Assembly (NCBI RefSeq): GCF_009695815.1
Contig: NZ_VUNE01000005.1
Coordinates: 62,001-126,000 of the forward strand
DNA length: 64,000 nucleotides
From: Peptostreptococcus porci
GTDB lineage: Bacteria; Bacillota; Clostridia; Peptostreptococcales; Peptostreptococcaceae
Reading direction: 5' to 3'
Positions 47,398 through 56,426 of this stretch are shown one piece after another. The notes under the pieces were generated by a model, which saw only the letters and a program-made list of their open reading frames with translations, did no database searches and was not told where the DNA came from. The number at the start of each line of letters is the position of its first letter. Within the stretch, counting starts at the first letter, position 1. Position numbers and translations under genes: made by a program.

Positions 47398-47664
47398 ATG
47401 GCAAATATTAAGTCTGCTAAAAAAAGAATCAGTGTTATTGAAAAGAAAACTGCTCTTAATAGAGTTAGAAAATCTCAAATAAAAACTGCGATTAGAAGAT
47501 TTGACGAAGCTGTAGAAGCAGGAAATAAGGAAGAAGCATTAGCAAAATTCCAGTTAGCACAGAAGAAGATATACCAGGTTGCATCAAAGGGTACTATCCA
47601 TAAGAATGCTGCTGACAGAAAGGTTTCTAAGCTTGCAAACAGATTGAACTCAATAAACGCTTAA
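47398..47664 (+). CDS. rpsT: 30S ribosomal protein S20
   Basis: 88 aa basic protein beginning MANIKSAKKRISVIEKKTAL and ending with the KGTIHKNAADRKVSKLANRL helix of S20. It binds 16S rRNA early in 30S assembly. It has a perfect AGGAGGTGA ribosome-binding site 6 nt from the ATG, its own promoter and two tandem terminator hairpins. It is the only plus-strand gene in this housekeeping segment, between lepA and holA, both on the minus strand. Confidence 0.98.
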   Translation: MANIKSAKKRISVIEKKTALNRVRKSQIKTAIRRFDEAVEAGNKEEALAKFQLAQKKIYQVASKGTIHKNAADRKVSKLANRLNSINA

Positions 47665-47760
47665 TGAACGAATGATAGAGTTATATCGACGGGTATTACT
47701 CTTTAAAGGCAACGGATAGATTTTATCTTGTGTCAAACGTTTGAAAATACTAGATAACCA

Positions 47761-47818
47761 AAAGGACTGACTCGTATGTCCTTTTTGCCGTAGGTTGATA
47801 TGCCTACGGTATTTTTTT
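47761..47818 (+). terminator. Tandem terminators after rpsT
   Basis: Hairpin 1 is AAAGGAC / GTCCTTT (47761-47784). Hairpin 2 is CCGTAGG / CCTACGG (47788-47809) followed by seven T. The layout and the CCGTAGG...CCTACGG arms resemble the left end of the IS1182 element at 6540. Confidence 0.88.
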
Positions 47819-47870
47819 ATAATAAAGCTAGTATCTATGAAAACCTATGAAAACAAAAATTCGCACTTTA

Positions 47871-47909
47871 AAAAAATTCACCGAAAGTAATATCACTTGC
47901 GGTGAATTT
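47871..47909 (-). terminator. Terminator of holA
   Basis: A perfect 10-bp stem AAATTCACCG / CGGTGAATTT (47874-47883, 47900-47909) with a T-run on the minus strand, directly after the holA stop. Confidence 0.85.
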
Positions 47910-47916
47910 ATTCCAA

Positions 47917-48954
47917 TTAACTAGCTGACGAACAATATTTCAATATAAAAATCTCAGATACCAACTTATCATCCATTAGTCCTGTTTTGATTTTATAGTC
48001 ACTTTCAGATAAATAGTTTAATATGTTAAAAATTGTATCATTGTCAAAATTACTGGCATATCTTACCAGTTTATTTAAAACATACTTATTAATTTTCAAA
48101 TTTTCACTTATTACAGTAACTGGCATCTTTTTTTCAACAAGACTCTTTATCTGTAATATTTGATTGAATTGCCTTGACAGCATTGCCAATATCGACAACA
48201 TTGATTCCCCACTATCGATCATATCATCTAAGACAGACATTGCTCTTTTAGAATTTTTGCTGGATATCATATCTATAAGCAGAAAAATATCATTTTCGAC
48301 CTTGTCGTTAATCAATAAATTTATAGAAGCTTTATTTATTTCCTTAGTGTCTAAGGCATACGAGGTCAGTTTACCTATTTCATTTTTTAAATCCGATAAA
48401 GTATTTTCAGAATTCTTATCTCTGTATCCACTTATTTCTATGAAATAGGCCAGATCTGAGTTTGATATTTCAACCTCTCTCTTAGAAAATTCATTTTTGC
48501 ACCAACTCAATAGCGAAACATCATCTAATTTTTTTACATCACAAACTACTCCATTTTTTTCAAATACTTTTGATATGCTCTTTCTCTTATCTATATCGCC
48601 ATATACTGTAAACAACAAAATAGTAGTTTTTGGAATATTGCTCAACATCTTAGTTAAAATATCTTCATCATCCTTAGAAAACCCTTTTTTTGATTTAAAT
48701 ATTTCTGCATCTCTTACTACAATAACTCTGTATTCCGACATAAAAGGGAGCGTTTCAACACTTGTCAGAATATTTTCTATATCAAATTCCTTACCATCAA
48801 TTATCGACAAATTGAAGTCTGCAAGATTTTCATCGACTATACCCTTGATAATATTCTCAATTTCCTCTATTAAATAAAAATCTTTTCCATAAATCAAGTA
48901 TAGATTTTTGTAATTCCTATTTTCAAGAGAATAAATCAATTCCTTCCTCTCCAT
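47917..48954 (-). CDS. holA: DNA polymerase III subunit delta
   Basis: 345 aa clamp-loader subunit that opens the beta clamp. It has the family N-terminus NLYLIYGKDFYLIEEIENII, the VETLPFMSEYRVIVVRDAE block and the middle and C-terminal helical domains (LSILAMLSRQFNQILQIKSL). It lies downstream of comEC in the conserved Firmicutes order comEC-holA-rpsT. It appears intact and ends at a strong terminator. Confidence 0.93.
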   Translation of the reverse strand: MERKELIYSLENRNYKNLYLIYGKDFYLIEEIENIIKGIVDENLADFNLSIIDGKEFDIENILTSVETLPFMSEYRVIVVRDAEIFKSKKGFSKDDEDILTKMLSNIPKTTILLFTVYGDIDKRKSISKVFEKNGVVCDVKKLDDVSLLSWCKNEFSKREVEISNSDLAYFIEISGYRDKNSENTLSDLKNEIGKLTSYALDTKEINKASINLLINDKVENDIFLLIDMISSKNSKRAMSVLDDMIDSGESMLSILAMLSRQFNQILQIKSLVEKKMPVTVISENLKINKYVLNKLVRYASNFDNDTIFNILNYLSESDYKIKTGLMDDKLVSEIFILKYCSSAS

Positions 48955-48997
48955 AATAAACTCCTTTTAACATATTTTCCTCTGTTATAATATTCTA

Positions 48998-50293
48998 TCA
49001 TTCAAAATTTTTTTTATCAACTATATCAAATTTGTTTCTAAGAATAAAATATTTCTCTAAAGATATATCTATCAATATAACAACAAAAAAATATGATATC
49101 ATTGCTCCCATACCCATCTTTTTAATTACAATGTTGTTGACTCCATAATCTCCAATCATTTTTAGTACATAAATCAGAGTATCCAAAATATGCACATTCA
49201 CCTGAGAAATAGCCATCGATATAGTAAACGAAGCGTTAAAAAAAATTATCGACAGGAAATCTAACACTAAAATAATTATGACAAATGGTATTGCAACTAT
49301 ATTTCCAAAGATTGATACAGTTGAAACCTCTCCATAAAAAAATAGTATTATTGGTGCAGTTAATATGTTTGCGGCAATTGAAATACATACAGAATTAAAG
49401 CAAAGTAATAACTTTAAATATCTGGTAAAAATTCTTATTGACAACACTGTACCAAAGCTCAATAAAAATGATGCATTGTATATTACATTAGGATTCATTA
49501 TTATAAATATACTCGAAAGTACATATACTACATTTTCAATATCAAAATCTCTATCAAGGAAAAAAGAAGCATATAATACTGCCATCATTGATATTGCCCT
49601 GTAAATTGAACTACCACCACCAACCATCAAACTATATACCATTATTATTATAAAAATGGCAATTATCCTTTTCAAATTGCTTATTTTCCCCAGCAAAAGC
49701 ACAATCATATTTGCGATAAGTCCTATATGTAACCCCGATATAGCCATGATATGACTTGTCCCAGAATCCTTAAAAATATATTGAATTTCTTCATCGACAC
49801 TTTCAATTCTGCCTACCACTAGTGCATTTACTATACCAGATAGATTCTTGTACAAAAATTTATTTGTTTTGATAATGTAATCCTTCGCTATGGAAATCTT
49901 GCTCAATATATATGATTGTCCTACCAACTTGAAATTTTTCGCCATAAGATATCTATTTATCCCAACGCTTTTCAAATACATTCCATAATCAAAGCCCTTA
50001 ATATTCATATTATCGAGGTCTTCATTTTCACCCAAAAAAACAACTCTGTCACCAATATTTAAATCCAATATTCCACTTTTTTGTTTTGATTCCCAATCAT
50101 ATTTTTTTACGGAAATTAATGAATCTCTCATAATGTATTCAATTGTGCTTTTTTTGTATTTTTTATTGGTTATAACGCCGCAAATCACCGAATCTCCATT
50201 TTGTATAGAATCATTTACACCTTTATTTTCTTTAGCATAGAATACTATAAAAACAGTCAAGATTAATATTAAAAGCCCTGGTCTTCTCATCAT
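48998..50293 (-). CDS. comEC: ComEC/Rec2-type competence membrane protein lacking the metallo-beta-lactamase domain
   Basis: 431 aa. The N-terminus holds a hydrophobic anchor and an OB-like soluble region. The competence core has the signature GTSHIMAISGLHIGLIANM and about nine hydrophobic segments that form the DNA channel in the family. Full ComEC proteins are ~750 aa with a C-terminal metallo-beta-lactamase nuclease domain; here the protein ends after the channel. A separate ComEC-type metallo-beta-lactamase lipoprotein is encoded at 54471-55337. It is in the conserved slot before holA. Confidence 0.88.
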   Translation of the reverse strand: MMRRPGLLILILTVFIVFYAKENKGVNDSIQNGDSVICGVITNKKYKKSTIEYIMRDSLISVKKYDWESKQKSGILDLNIGDRVVFLGENEDLDNMNIKGFDYGMYLKSVGINRYLMAKNFKLVGQSYILSKISIAKDYIIKTNKFLYKNLSGIVNALVVGRIESVDEEIQYIFKDSGTSHIMAISGLHIGLIANMIVLLLGKISNLKRIIAIFIIIMVYSLMVGGGSSIYRAISMMAVLYASFFLDRDFDIENVVYVLSSIFIIMNPNVIYNASFLLSFGTVLSIRIFTRYLKLLLCFNSVCISIAANILTAPIILFFYGEVSTVSIFGNIVAIPFVIIILVLDFLSIIFFNASFTISMAISQVNVHILDTLIYVLKMIGDYGVNNIVIKKMGMGAMISYFFVVILIDISLEKYFILRNKFDIVDKKNFE

Positions 50294-50549
50294 AAATCTC
50301 CTTACAAATCAATAGTTGCCTTCTAATTATTTTTAGGCATTTTTACGAAAAAAATACTGATTATATTTCCATGCGTCGAATCAAAAATATTGAAAGTACC
50401 AAAAATAAAAATACTTCAACTTTGTGAATTGTTACTAACTGTTTTTTTATAATTTTTACCAATTCAAAGTAATATTGTTGTATAATATTTCATATAGAGT
50501 TTTGTTAAAAATTCTATATGAATTATTATGCACTGACAAGGGGTATCAT

Positions 50550-52055
50550 ATGAAGATTAATAAAAAAATAGTATCAATATTTGTAAGTGGAGTCATCGTG
50601 TTTGGTTTTGCTTGTTCTTCGCACGCAGAAAAATATTCAAGGCAAAACTACAGGAGAATTCACGGTAAAGATAGGTTTGAAACATCAATTGAGCTTTCAA
50701 AAGACGTGTATTCAAGTTCGAAAAAAGTAATTCTGACAGACCCAAGCAATCTTGAGGAAACTGTTGATGCATTGAATGCAAGTGCAAAATATAAAGCACC
50801 ATTGCTATTTTATAGCTCTGAATCCGAGCCTGCACTAATAAACGAACTTAGCAGGCTTAAAACATCAGAGATTTACTCCAACTCAAAAGTAAATCTATAC
50901 AATTGTGAAGTGAAAAATCTGCCTAAATATTATGACTACAAAAATGATTCTGCCGTATTGGTTTCGAATATCACAGATGGAATTATCGCTGCTTCCTATG
51001 CCAGAAACAACAATAGCACTCTGGTTTATATAAACGACAATAATAGATCTGATATTATCGAAAATCTAAAAAACACTGGAGTAAAAAAGTTAACCATTAT
51101 CGGTGGAAAAAACAGTGTTTCCGAAATTGTTGACCCATACTTCGAAATAACAAGAATTTCTGGAAATGATAGATATGAAACATCAAAGCTTTTAGTTGAG
51201 AAATCTGGAAGCAATAACGTGATATTAACCAGTGGAGAAAATGTGATTGACTCTCTGGCTTCAACAAGCTTATCAGAAAAAAAGAATGCAACAATACTAT
51301 TGTGCAATAATGATGCGTCTAATGTCGATTTAAAAAAATACAAGGTTGATGCTATAGTTGGAGGACTTGTAAAAATTAGGATGAATGTGTTTTACCTGAT
51401 TCCACATCAAGACGATGAGGTTTTGCAGGTTGGAATTGATATTTATAGAGATGTCATGAACGGAGACAATGTAAGGGTAATACTTTTCACTGATGGTTCA
51501 AGAACAAGTAGCATCAAAGACATAAACAGACGTCTAAAATCAGAGGGGAAACCACTTATTTCTTCTGAAAAAATTGCAACAGCTAGAAATAAGGAATTTG
51601 AATTAGCACTATCAACACTTGGCGTGAACAAAGAAAATATAACATACCTTGGTTATATAAATAAGGGACTTTTAAAAACCGATGTTATGAAGCATCTTGA
51701 TTCCATAATAAAAAGTAACAACAATGTTGTGTTAAAGACACTATCAAGAGAGCTTGTAAACCATAAAGATGGCTCTTTGGATCATCTTGCCATAACATGG
51801 GCGACTGAAGACTGCGAAAAGAATTATAACATTCCTGCAAGCTACTACGTAAGATCAGAAAGAGACTCTATACTTACAGATAGAAAATATAAAACTATTT
51901 CACTAACTGACGATGAAAAAGAAATCATGAGAAAAGCACTCTCTGCTTATACAATTTGGGATCCAAGCAACGGATTCTATTCAGTTGGCGGATTTTCGGT
52001 AGGCGGTTCCTTCGCAAATAAGAAAAATAATCCAATCTACTATATTGAATATTGA
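50550..52055 (+). CDS. CWB2-repeat protein with PIG-L-type deacetylase domain
   Basis: About 501 aa from ATG 50550 (AAGGGG upstream). It has a signal peptide (IVSIFVSGVIVFGFACSSHA), two or more degenerate CWB2 repeats (RIHGKDRFETSIELS, RISGNDRYETSKLLV) for wall attachment, then from ~residue 300 a PIG-L/LmbE domain with the zinc motif IPHQDDEVLQVG and a later HLAITWATEDC. PIG-L enzymes deacetylate GlcNAc-linked substrates; a wall glycan is a plausible target. It is a single plus-strand gene with its own terminator. Confidence 0.87.
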   Translation: MKINKKIVSIFVSGVIVFGFACSSHAEKYSRQNYRRIHGKDRFETSIELSKDVYSSSKKVILTDPSNLEETVDALNASAKYKAPLLFYSSESEPALINELSRLKTSEIYSNSKVNLYNCEVKNLPKYYDYKNDSAVLVSNITDGIIAASYARNNNSTLVYINDNNRSDIIENLKNTGVKKLTIIGGKNSVSEIVDPYFEITRISGNDRYETSKLLVEKSGSNNVILTSGENVIDSLASTSLSEKKNATILLCNNDASNVDLKKYKVDAIVGGLVKIRMNVFYLIPHQDDEVLQVGIDIYRDVMNGDNVRVILFTDGSRTSSIKDINRRLKSEGKPLISSEKIATARNKEFELALSTLGVNKENITYLGYINKGLLKTDVMKHLDSIIKSNNNVVLKTLSRELVNHKDGSLDHLAITWATEDCEKNYNIPASYYVRSERDSILTDRKYKTISLTDDEKEIMRKALSAYTIWDPSNGFYSVGGFSVGGSFANKKNNPIYYIEY

Positions 52056-52076
52056 TACATCGAACTGAATACAAAG

Positions 52077-52129
52077 AGCTCGCAAATTGAAATACACAAG
52101 TAGGTGAATATCAATTTTGCGAGCTTTTT
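52077..52129 (+). terminator. Terminator after the CWB2/PIG-L gene
   Basis: Long stem with AGCTCGCAAATTGA (52077-52090) pairing TCAATTTTGCGAGCT (52111-52125), one bulge, followed by TTTTT. Confidence 0.85.
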
Positions 52130-52203
52130 GTATTGAAAAAATTTTAATTTTTATATATTAATATCTGCTATTATAGTTTTGTCACATGCATCGTGTTATT
52201 TTA

Positions 52204-53391
52204 TTACACATATTCATTAATATGGTTTACCTCTTTAGAAAAAGATAATAAACGTTCAAGTCTATCCTTCAATCCATTTTCTCTCACAGAAAAATAATCT
52301 TCTCTCAATTTTAAAGCTTCATCTATACTAGAATATTTAGTGAAAATTTTTGTGGCTTCAGAAATATCTAATTCAATTTCATATTCCTGGCTACAGCTAT
52401 CTTCTACAAATAAAATCCCTGATTTATTCACCAGCTTAAATACCTTATCATTATTAGTTAGATATTCATCATTAATCTTTATTAGAATACTCTCTTCGTC
52501 TGAGCTTTTTCTTATAATAAATCCACAATCATTAATATATTTCTTAAAATCAATAATCCTAGCCATCATAAAAGGTTTAATCTCAAACGTAGCATCCTTT
52601 GGATTATCCAACAAAAATCTGAGTGGATCATCAATTTTGCTCATCATTTCTACTCTTTTGCACTGTGTATTATGATTAAATACAAACTTTAAAATAGATT
52701 TGTACGACGTAATATCTATTGAATAAATTTCTCTGATTGTGAACACTCCACCTGAAATCGAGTAGACGATATAGCCGGATGGTATTCCATTAATATAGTT
52801 AATATATATGTTTCCGTCATCCGCACCCATCTCTTCAATCAAATCAAGAAAATAGGCTTCATCTCTTAAAGCAAATCCATTATAATCAGATACAGCCGAA
52901 CTATAAATATTTTTCAATTCAGAAGCATCTTTTGCCGTTGCCTTTTTAAAGTTGCCAACATATCTGAATTTTTTGAGTTCAAAAATATCCACACTATTTA
53001 AAATCATATCATAACAGTTTGAAAATCCAAATTTAGTATATAGTCTAAAATCAATCGGCATCAAAATGCTAATGCTCTGTCCTCTTCTCAGCATTTCCTT
53101 CAATGATTCCATCATCATATCGTTCATGATTCCCCTACCTCTTGCTTCCGGTAAAGTGGAAACACCAACCACATATGAAGTATTAAATTTCTTACCATTC
53201 ATCAATATATCATGCTGATTCAGATGAATAGAAGAAATAAGCCTATCTCCATCCTTTGATACCATTACGTTGTTATGATTAAACTTCTTATCAAAGTAGA
53301 AATTAACATAAGCCTCACTATCCTCAAAGCAGTATTTCCAGATATCTTTTACCTGATTGATTTCTTCTTTTTTACATAATCTAATTTCCAT
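52204..53391 (-). CDS. GNAT-family acetyltransferase, Eis-like
   Basis: 395 aa. The N-terminal GNAT domain has the acetyl-CoA binding motif VVGVSTLPEARGRGIMNDMM (R/Q-x-x-G-x-G/A type). A second acetyltransferase-like half and a C-terminal sterol-carrier-like domain give the Eis three-part layout. Eis enzymes acetylate amines, including aminoglycosides in some species; the substrate here is unknown. It is cotranscribed with the DUF2156 gene upstream (14-bp gap). Confidence 0.85.
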   Translation of the reverse strand: MEIRLCKKEEINQVKDIWKYCFEDSEAYVNFYFDKKFNHNNVMVSKDGDRLISSIHLNQHDILMNGKKFNTSYVVGVSTLPEARGRGIMNDMMMESLKEMLRRGQSISILMPIDFRLYTKFGFSNCYDMILNSVDIFELKKFRYVGNFKKATAKDASELKNIYSSAVSDYNGFALRDEAYFLDLIEEMGADDGNIYINYINGIPSGYIVYSISGGVFTIREIYSIDITSYKSILKFVFNHNTQCKRVEMMSKIDDPLRFLLDNPKDATFEIKPFMMARIIDFKKYINDCGFIIRKSSDEESILIKINDEYLTNNDKVFKLVNKSGILFVEDSCSQEYEIELDISEATKIFTKYSSIDEALKLREDYFSVRENGLKDRLERLLSFSKEVNHINEYV

Positions 53392-53405
53392 ATGACACCT
53401 CGTGA

Positions 53406-54311
53406 CTATATTTCTCTTACCGTATATTTTTCAACGAACCTTTCTGGATAATATGAAAGCTTTGCCTTTCTCAAACCAGGAACTCCCATATCTTCTTCTC
53501 TGTTTACCCATTTTACATCTGGGAATATATCAGACACAAACATTTTATTGATATATGGATACAATCCTCTAATGTCTGCATTCGCTTTTTCTATATGAAT
53601 TAACGCCATATCGCCATTTATCTTTTCACCCATACTGAAAGCCTGTAGCTTTCCATCAATAAAGATACCATATATTTTTAACCTATCTTTAATTTTATCA
53701 TAATTATCGAAAAGCTTCTTCATGCCGATGTACTCATCGTCTATGCTGTTTTCAAAATCTTCATCTCCATTTTTTGTCTCATTCCATTCGTTCAACAAGC
53801 TAAAACAGGCTGAAAAATCTTCTTCATTCAGAAGCCTTCTCTCAATTCTACCTTCATATTCTTTTGTAAAGAAGTTTATATGATTTCTCTTACCACTCAA
53901 CTTTCTACCCTTCAAAGTTCTCATCTTTTCAGCATCGTACACATAATCAAATATATCTCTTTCCTCAATGTAGTCAAACTTGCCTGGATAAAGCTCCTTT
54001 AGCATTGCCACAACACTTGAATCAATACCTCTAAAATATACCTTATTTTTATCGGTATCAAACCAATTTATTGCATACTCTATTGCTTCTGGAATCTTTT
54101 CCTTTGGTGCCAATGGTAATATCGAGAATATTTCTCCTTCATGCTCACCTACCAAAACGGCAAAGCCATCTCCAATATGGTAACAAGTCTTATACGCATG
54201 CTGCCACATAAACAATGTATTAAAACAGTACTCACAGGCCTCATAATCGACCATCTCAAAATACTTATCTAATACCTCCTTTGATTCTATATTTATTTCT
54301 TTAAATTCCAT
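53406..54311 (-). CDS. DUF2156 / phosphatidylglycerol lysyltransferase-domain protein
   Basis: 301 aa soluble protein with two GNAT-like halves. Motifs include CFNTLFMWQHAYKT, the GKRNHINFFTKEYE region and GDMALIHIEKANADIRGLYP, typical of the MprF C-terminal domain/DUF2156 family. In MprF this domain transfers aminoacyl groups from tRNA to lipid; stand-alone members are of unknown role. It lacks the MprF flippase. It pairs with an Eis-like gene in an apparent two-gene unit. Confidence 0.85.
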   Translation of the reverse strand: MEFKEINIESKEVLDKYFEMVDYEACEYCFNTLFMWQHAYKTCYHIGDGFAVLVGEHEGEIFSILPLAPKEKIPEAIEYAINWFDTDKNKVYFRGIDSSVVAMLKELYPGKFDYIEERDIFDYVYDAEKMRTLKGRKLSGKRNHINFFTKEYEGRIERRLLNEEDFSACFSLLNEWNETKNGDEDFENSIDDEYIGMKKLFDNYDKIKDRLKIYGIFIDGKLQAFSMGEKINGDMALIHIEKANADIRGLYPYINKMFVSDIFPDVKWVNREEDMGVPGLRKAKLSYYPERFVEKYTVREI

Positions 54312-54470
54312 TATTACATCTCCCTGTTATTATATCAAATAAATTATTAAAATTTTAAAAATCTAGTTCATTTTTACTATCATTTTGACTATATTCATAT
54401 AATTATGATATACCCTTTTTTATAAAAAGTAAACCAAAAAGTTACGATTTAATAGGAGACAACGTTTTTT

Positions 54471-55337
54471 ATGAAAAAAATTCTCAAATATATAATTGTT
54501 ATTGCTATATTAATATTTACGACCTCTTGTTCAAAAGATAGAGCACTTGAGGTTCATGTTATTGATGTTGATCAAGGAGATTCCACATTGATTATTACAC
54601 CTGACAAAAAGTCTATTTTGATAGATGCAGGCGAAGATATTTATGCAAGAAATGTAATAAGAGAACTGAAAATTTCAGGTGTTAATCAAATTGATATTAT
54701 CGTTGCAACTCATTTTGATAAGGACCATATAGGAGGAATGGATAAAATAATAAACACTTTTAAGATTTCTAATGTTTTTGTGCCTCCAGGTGTTGTATCA
54801 CATCAGGACTACTATGAATTTATCGGCTCGTGTAAAAATAAAGGTATAAAACCATCTGTAATTAACAATTTTGTCAGTTTCAAACTCGGAGCAGAAACAA
54901 CAATTGATTTTTTGTCACCAATATATAGTGATATAAAATACGAAATTGAGTCCGAAATAACAGACTCTGAAGAAATAAATAAAAACTCAATAGTATTTTC
55001 ATTAAGATGCTTAGGACACAAGCTGATTTTTACAGGCGATATTGATTCAGAAGTAGAGGATAGTATTTTAAATTTATATAACCTAGAAAATACCTCTTTT
55101 TTAAAGGTAGCTCATCATGGAAGCAAATCATCTACCTCTGAAAATTTTATCAAGGAGTTGACTCCTAAAATATCGTCAATATCTTGTGGATATGGGAATA
55201 GATATGGTCACCCACATAAAGAAACCTTAAACACATTAAACAAATATAAATCAAGGATATACAGAACTGATATAAATGGAAACATGACATTCTATTTTAC
55301 TGACAAAGGCATTTACTCCAAAGAAAAATATGAATAA
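54471..55337 (+). CDS. ComEC C-terminal-type metallo-beta-lactamase lipoprotein
   Basis: 288 aa. A short lipoprotein signal (IVIAILIFTTSCSK) predicts acylation at Cys20. The rest is the ComEC-type MBL fold: VIDVDQGDSTLII, the metal motif ATHFDKDHIGGM (THxDxDH), LIFTGDID, LKVAHHGSKSST and GHPHKETL. In full-length ComEC this domain degrades the incoming second DNA strand. Here it is secreted and separate, while the local ComEC protein lacks it, so the two may work together. Confidence 0.9.
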   Translation: MKKILKYIIVIAILIFTTSCSKDRALEVHVIDVDQGDSTLIITPDKKSILIDAGEDIYARNVIRELKISGVNQIDIIVATHFDKDHIGGMDKIINTFKISNVFVPPGVVSHQDYYEFIGSCKNKGIKPSVINNFVSFKLGAETTIDFLSPIYSDIKYEIESEITDSEEINKNSIVFSLRCLGHKLIFTGDIDSEVEDSILNLYNLENTSFLKVAHHGSKSSTSENFIKELTPKISSISCGYGNRYGHPHKETLNTLNKYKSRIYRTDINGNMTFYFTDKGIYSKEKYE

Positions 55338-55511
55338 CCGCTTAACCAATGGCATTAATGTATATAAATCCATTTGATTAGTTTGATTAGTTTTTTTAAT
55401 ATATTTTAATAAATGTAGCCACTTAATATGTTTTTTTAATTAAAGCTAGTTATTTGATTTGGTTTGTTTAATTATTGTGACAACTTAATTTGCTTTTTTC
55501 GATATATGTTA

Positions 55512-56222
55512 TTACTTGATTAGCTCTCTTACTATATATGAAGTTATAATCAATCCAGCAGCAGATGGAACAAATGATACACTGCCATTTACTCTCTTTT
55601 TTTTACCATCAGCTTCATCAACACCTGTTTCTGATGGTTTTTCTTTGGAATAAACTACGGTTAGCTTCCTTATTCCCATTTTTTTTGACTCTCTTCGTAT
55701 TATTTTTGCCAATGGACACATTTCAGTTTTATAAATATCCGAAATTTCAATTTTTGTAGGATCTAGCTTATTACCCATTCCCATTGAACTAATCAACCTT
55801 AATTTTTTGTTATCACATTCTTTTATTAATGCTAATTTTGATTTTACCATATCTATCGCATCAACAACAAAGTCGTAATCTTGGCACAAAAAATCAGAGC
55901 AATTTTCTTCTGTCAATAGAGCGCATACTTTCCTTATATTTAAATTTGGATTGATATCAAGTGCCCGTTCATACATTACATCTACTTTATTTTTTCCAAC
56001 ACTAGAGTTTAAAGCGATAATCTGCCTATTGATATTTGTCTCATCTACTTTATCAAAATCGACAATAGTTATATTGCCCACTCCTGCTCTTATTAGTGAT
56101 TCTACCACGAAACCACCTACTCCACCTACTCCAAATACTAGGATATTGGCATCTCTTAACTTATCTATAGCCTCGCTTCCAACGACTATTTCAGTCCTCT
56201 GCTTAAAATCATTTCTTATCAT
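55512..56222 (-). CDS. tcdA: TcdA/ThiF-like E1 enzyme, tRNA t6A dehydratase
   Basis: 236 aa. The nucleotide-binding motif is ILVFGVGGVGGFVVESLIRAG with DFDKVDETNINRQ, as in ThiF/MoeB/TcdA. The sequence continues VDAIDMVKSKLALI, SSMGMGNKLDPTKIEISDIYKTEMCPLAKIIRRE and VYSKEKP, diagnostic of TcdA (CsdL), which cyclises t6A37 of ANN-decoding tRNAs using ATP. Length is close to that of the Firmicutes proteins. Confidence 0.92.
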   Translation of the reverse strand: MIRNDFKQRTEIVVGSEAIDKLRDANILVFGVGGVGGFVVESLIRAGVGNITIVDFDKVDETNINRQIIALNSSVGKNKVDVMYERALDINPNLNIRKVCALLTEENCSDFLCQDYDFVVDAIDMVKSKLALIKECDNKKLRLISSMGMGNKLDPTKIEISDIYKTEMCPLAKIIRRESKKMGIRKLTVVYSKEKPSETGVDEADGKKKRVNGSVSFVPSAAGLIITSYIVRELIK

Positions 56223-56355
56223 CGGTTAGCCCTTTCTTTTTAATGCTAGTTCTTCTATTTTCAAGTCTAAATTTGAATCTACAAACTATTTTATAAACAT
56301 ATTTAATATCTGTCAACCAACCACAATTCTTTTTTTTATTATTTCATTATTTAAA

Positions 56356-56384
56356 TTGAAAATTTTTAAGAATATATGTATAAT
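56356..56384 (+). promoter_or_regulatory. Promoter of the SH3 membrane protein gene
   Basis: -35 TTGAAA (56356-56361), 17-bp spacer, perfect -10 TATAAT (56379-56384), 43 bp before the start codon. Confidence 0.8.
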
Positions 56385-56426
56385 TAAGTTATATAAAATC
56401 AAAATAATTATAGGAGGCAATTTTAT

